A DNA stretch of 8,338 nucleotides from Fimbriimonadales bacterium (GTDB lineage: Bacteria > Armatimonadota > Fimbriimonadia > Fimbriimonadales > Fimbriimonadaceae). The stretch covers positions 1-8,338 of the forward strand of contig JAPLCS010000318.1 in NCBI GenBank assembly GCA_026392145.1, given 5' to 3'. The notes below the pieces were generated by a model. It had not been told where the DNA came from. It saw only the letters and a program-made list of their open reading frames with translations, and did not search any database. The position numbers and the translations under genes are program-made. Positions within the stretch are counted from its first letter, which is position 1, and each line of letters opens with the position of its first letter. Shown here piece by piece: positions 6,365 through 8,338 of this stretch.

Positions 6365-6370
6365 ACTATA
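6365..6370 (-). promoter_or_regulatory. Possible -10 box (TATAGT) of the PhyH-family gene
   Basis: TATAGT on the minus strand lies 7 nt before the ATG at 6357, implying a leaderless transcript. There is no good -35 hexamer, consistent with dependence on an activator. The TTTGGTA sites would lie roughly 30-70 bp upstream of the inferred start, a common activator position. Confidence 0.35.
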
Positions 6371-6401
6371 GAAGGTGACGGTGGGATGCGTGAATGGATA
6401 C

Positions 6402-6436
6402 TTTGGTAAAAAATATGTCCATTTTGGTACATATTT
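6402..6436. promoter_or_regulatory. Putative AraC-type operator: two TTTGGTA half-sites 21 bp apart
   Basis: TTTGGTA occurs at 6402-6408 and 6423-6429, exactly 21 bp apart (two helical turns). The repeat extends to 10 of 13 matching bases (TTTGGTAnAnAnT). An inverted repeat AAATATGT / ACATATTT (6411-6418 and 6429-6436) overlaps it. AraC-family dimers typically bind direct half-sites with about this spacing, as at araI1-I2. It lies between the divergent dioxygenase and AraC genes, and the second half-site covers the expected -35 position of the AraC promoter. Assignment to this regulator is inference. Confidence 0.6.
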
Positions 6437-6449
6437 CCCAATTGATGCC

Positions 6450-6455
6450 TATAAT
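6450..6455 (+). promoter_or_regulatory. -10 box (TATAAT) of the AraC-family gene
   Basis: A perfect TATAAT lies 16 nt before the ATG at 6472, giving an estimated leader of about 10 nt with no Shine-Dalgarno sequence. The expected -35 position (around 6427-6432) overlaps the second TTTGGTA half-site, which suggests autorepression. Confidence 0.55.
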
Positions 6456-6471
6456 TCACTAGGCCTAATTT

Positions 6472-7335
6472 ATGTCAGGAATGGGAGATTTACACCGTCA
6501 TCACCGGATTATTCCAGCCCCAATTGAGACTCCCATGGGGTCTATTTTGGTGGCAGGAGTGCATCTGTTTGGGCACGGAGTCAATACAACCGGCAAACTC
6601 CGAACCTACCCTGGCGGAGCTCTGGTACTTGTAACCCGTGGAGAGGGCATTTACAAAGATGCGTCGGGAAAGCGTTCACCCTTAAAACGAGGTGATGCGA
6701 TTCTTGTCTTTCCAGGCAATCCCCATTGGTACGGACCTCAAAAGAATCAGATCTTTGATGAAATCTACGTGGCGTTCGAGGGACCATTGTTCGAAAGCTG
6801 GTTTTCCTCGGGGGTCATGGACCCCACCCAACCGATTCGTCACCTCGGAGAGAAAATTGATGACGCCGCCTCGTGGCTCCTGCTATGGATTGAGAAGTTT
6901 GCCGAAACCAAGGAGCTCTCAAAGCAAATTAGAGCACTAACTGGCCTCGTGAGTTTCTTTGCCGAGGTTTCAGTGCTCGACGGCATGGAATCGAAAGGAG
7001 CCGATAATTGGTTAAATCAAGCCAAAAGTGCACTCACTCACGACTTAAAAGGCGATATTGATCTGCAAGAAGTTGCGCAGCGTATGGACATGGGATATGA
7101 AGCGTTCCGCAAAAAGTTCCAAGCCCGTGCTGGAGTCGCTCCCTTGAAATACCGCAACGATAAAAAAATCGAAGCCGCCAAGCACCTCTTTCAATATTCA
7201 CCCCAGATAGGAAACCGAGAAGTTGCCGAAGCACTCGGCTTTAGCGACGAATTCCACTTCAGCAAACGGTTCCGAACCAGCACCGGTGAAAGTCCGCACA
7301 GCTATCGTAAACGGCTCAGCAACGAATCAGCCTAA
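6472..7335 (+). CDS. AraC-family transcriptional regulator with N-terminal cupin sensor domain
   Basis: This 287-residue protein has the standard AraC layout. An N-terminal cupin-like ligand-binding domain (about 20-105) has a GxALVLVTRGEG strand-turn (49-60) and a PGNPHWYGP segment (81-89). A helical linker spans about 125-175. The C-terminal double helix-turn-helix spans about 185-282. HTH1 is about 197-221 (LQEVAQRMDMGYEAFRKKF). HTH2 is about 247-271 and carries the family signature EVAEALGFSDEFHFSKRF, followed by TGESPHSYRK. It binds DNA as a dimer and probably senses a small molecule through the cupin domain. It is divergent from the PhyH-family oxygenase with paired half-sites between them, so it most likely controls that gene and itself. 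The stop codon overlaps the stop of the convergent Lrp gene. The inducer is unknown. Confidence 0.94.
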   Translation: MSGMGDLHRHHRIIPAPIETPMGSILVAGVHLFGHGVNTTGKLRTYPGGALVLVTRGEGIYKDASGKRSPLKRGDAILVFPGNPHWYGPQKNQIFDEIYVAFEGPLFESWFSSGVMDPTQPIRHLGEKIDDAASWLLLWIEKFAETKELSKQIRALTGLVSFFAEVSVLDGMESKGADNWLNQAKSALTHDLKGDIDLQEVAQRMDMGYEAFRKKFQARAGVAPLKYRNDKKIEAAKHLFQYSPQIGNREVAEALGFSDEFHFSKRFRTSTGESPHSYRKRLSNESA

Positions 7336-7796
7336 AATGGCAACGCGGTTGAATACTTAGTGGTGCCAAGCACAAACGAAGTATTCAGCTTGGCAATGCC
7401 GCGAATCTTCGTGATTTTTTCCCGCACTAGCACCTCATAGTGCCTCATATCTCTGACTTGGACCTTGAGCATAAAATCATAGTCGCCGGTAATGTTGTAA
7501 ACCTCTGTCACCTCAGGAATTTCCAGGACGGCTTTCCTAAATCGCTCGATGGGTTGACTCTCGTGCATTGCCAACGATACATTCACAAATGCGGTCAATT
7601 TCTTTCCGAGCTTCTCTGCATCCAATAAAGCCACGTAGCTCTTGATCAGGCCAGCTCCCTCAAGTGCACGAACACGTTGAAGCACCGATGGAGCGCTCAG
7701 ACCGACTTTCTTGGCTAAATCTGCGTTCGTAATTCTTCCATCCGATTGAAGAATCTTGAGCAATTGAGTATCAATATCATCAATATTTAGTTTCAT
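7332..7796 (-). CDS. Lrp/AsnC-family transcriptional regulator
   Basis: This 154-residue protein has the canonical length and layout. An N-terminal winged helix-turn-helix (about 5-55) includes DDIDTQLLKILQSDGR at its start and the recognition region SAPSVLQRVRALEGAGLI (34-51). A RAM/AsnC effector domain follows (about 68-145), with the typical TGDYDFMLKV (103-112) that borders the amino-acid binding cleft. Family members form dimers and octamers and often respond to amino acids, controlling amino-acid metabolism and frequently their own gene. The ATG at 7794-7796 has no Shine-Dalgarno sequence and has an extended -10 (TGT-GATAAT) 6 nt upstream. It converges on the AraC gene with overlapping stop codons and diverges from the secreted-protein gene on the right. 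The target regulon and effector cannot be read here; metY in the same window is a conceivable but unsupported target. Confidence 0.93.
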   Translation of the reverse strand: MKLNIDDIDTQLLKILQSDGRITNADLAKKVGLSAPSVLQRVRALEGAGLIKSYVALLDAEKLGKKLTAFVNVSLAMHESQPIERFRKAVLEIPEVTEVYNITGDYDFMLKVQVRDMRHYEVLVREKITKIRGIAKLNTSFVLGTTKYSTALPF

Positions 7797-7802
7797 AAAA
7801 TT

Positions 7803-7811
7803 ATTATCACA
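7803..7811 (-). promoter_or_regulatory. Extended -10 element of the Lrp gene
   Basis: On the minus strand TGT precedes GATAAT (7808-7803), and only 6 nt separate it from the ATG at 7796. Transcription would start at the initiation codon, giving a leaderless mRNA. A -35 match is weak (GTTCAA at 17 bp). Confidence 0.45.
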
Positions 7812-7938
7812 CGGGGTAGTTAATTTGAACCTGATTGAAAAATTTTATTAGGAAAAGTCTCTGTAAAATGACAAAAAGTTTTTCAATGAGTGACTTGTGA
7901 GCGAAGGGAATTTGGACTCAAATTCGTAAACTGACTCT

Positions 7939-8338
7939 GTGAATCGAAAGTTCAGTGTTTTGATGATTCTCGGCGCTTTGTCGGGATCCGCATTTGGTGC
8001 AGATGCGACGTTCGAAAAAAACTATCGAACCCTGGATAGGTTGATTTATCAATTGGACTTGGTTGGAATCCAACAATTTTGGCAAAGGAATACAGACTCA
8101 ACTTTTCAAGCCCAGGTTGGTGGAAGAACATACACGGCTGAAGCTTTTATGTCGACGATGATTTCACAGTTAAAAACCGTTCGGAAAGTAGATGGCTCCA
8201 AGTCACAAATCATGAAGCAATCCGTTTCAGGTAACCGGGTGGTGCTAGAAGTACTTTCGGTTCAATCGATGCGGATGCCTCACCTCAATAATCCCAAAAA
8301 GATAAGCAATTGGAGGTTTCGATCCACCACTCAAGACA
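7939..8338 (+). CDS. Secreted protein of unknown function, possible NTF2/SnoaL-like fold (3' end outside window)
   Basis: A reading frame starts at GTG 7939 and stays open to the right edge (133 codons). An in-frame TAA at 7927-7929 excludes an upstream start; ATG 7963 (residue 9) is the alternative but would break the signal peptide. Residues 1-20 are a signal peptide: NRK, a hydrophobic core VLMILGAL, then GSAFG|AD with cleavage after Gly20. The mature part begins with a helix-rich stretch containing a Leu/Ile run (LDRLIYQLDLVGIQQFW), followed by alternating polar/hydrophobic strands (GRTYTAEAFMSTM, VSGNRVVLEVLSV). This layout of helix, then FWQRNTDSTF-type text, then strands resembles the NTF2/SnoaL fold, but that is a guess from pattern. 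A TAAACT box 6 nt upstream suggests leaderless expression. It is divergent from the Lrp gene. Function is not recognised. Confidence 0.75.
   Translation, partial: MNRKFSVLMILGALSGSAFGADATFEKNYRTLDRLIYQLDLVGIQQFWQRNTDSTFQAQVGGRTYTAEAFMSTMISQLKTVRKVDGSKSQIMKQSVSGNRVVLEVLSVQSMRMPHLNNPKKISNWRFRSTTQD

Noticed and set aside
1..8338. Mobile elements, CRISPR arrays, toxin-antitoxin or defence genes
   Set aside because: No transposase, integrase, regularly spaced repeats, attachment-site duplication at the tRNA or defence-type domains were seen. The tRNA 3' end is not repeated elsewhere in the window.

Overview
The window reads as chromosomal, housekeeping-plus-accessory DNA from a free-living bacterium with a secretory pathway. 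It is gene-dense, has mid-range GC, and shows almost no Shine-Dalgarno sequences. The secreted protease carries a C-terminal beta-rich region of a type I associate, from memory only, with secreted proteins of Armatimonadota (Fimbriimonadia). The EF-hand tail at the left edge resembles planctomycete-type proteins. The phylum is therefore a tentative guess, and nothing in the window fixes it.

Left part (1-4700). The 3' end of a calcium-binding EF-hand protein (+) converges on a run of four minus-strand genes. In transcription order these are a secreted subtilisin-family (S8) protease, a small cupin, metY (O-acetylhomoserine sulfhydrylase) and a CoA-binding YccU-type protein. metY and the CoA-binding gene are 80 bp apart and may form a methionine/sulfur-assimilation unit; no metX is present. 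A 10-bp-stem hairpin lies just past the protease stop and probably separates it from the cupin.

Middle (4690-5540). About 600 bp without a protein gene holds a perfect 9-bp hairpin, a cluster of five GTGCCCA heptamers within 140 bp, and a minus-strand tRNA-Thr(GGT) with encoded CCA. The tRNA has a recognisable -10 box and a strong intrinsic terminator.

Right part (5539-8338). A phytanoyl-CoA dioxygenase-family (Fe(II)/2-oxoglutarate) gene (-) and an AraC-family regulator (+) are divergent. The 114 bp between their starts carries two TTTGGTA half-sites exactly 21 bp apart, the geometry expected for an AraC-type dimer. This looks like a self-contained regulator/target pair. The AraC gene then meets an Lrp/AsnC regulator (-) tail-to-tail with overlapping stop codons. 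After a 142-bp divergent promoter region, a secreted protein with a possible NTF2-like fold (+) runs off the right edge.

A recurring theme is that -10-like boxes sit only 5-7 nt before several start codons (metY, cupin, phyH, lrp, right-edge gene), with no ribosome binding site. This suggests widespread leaderless translation. I found no mobile element, CRISPR array, phage gene or defence system.
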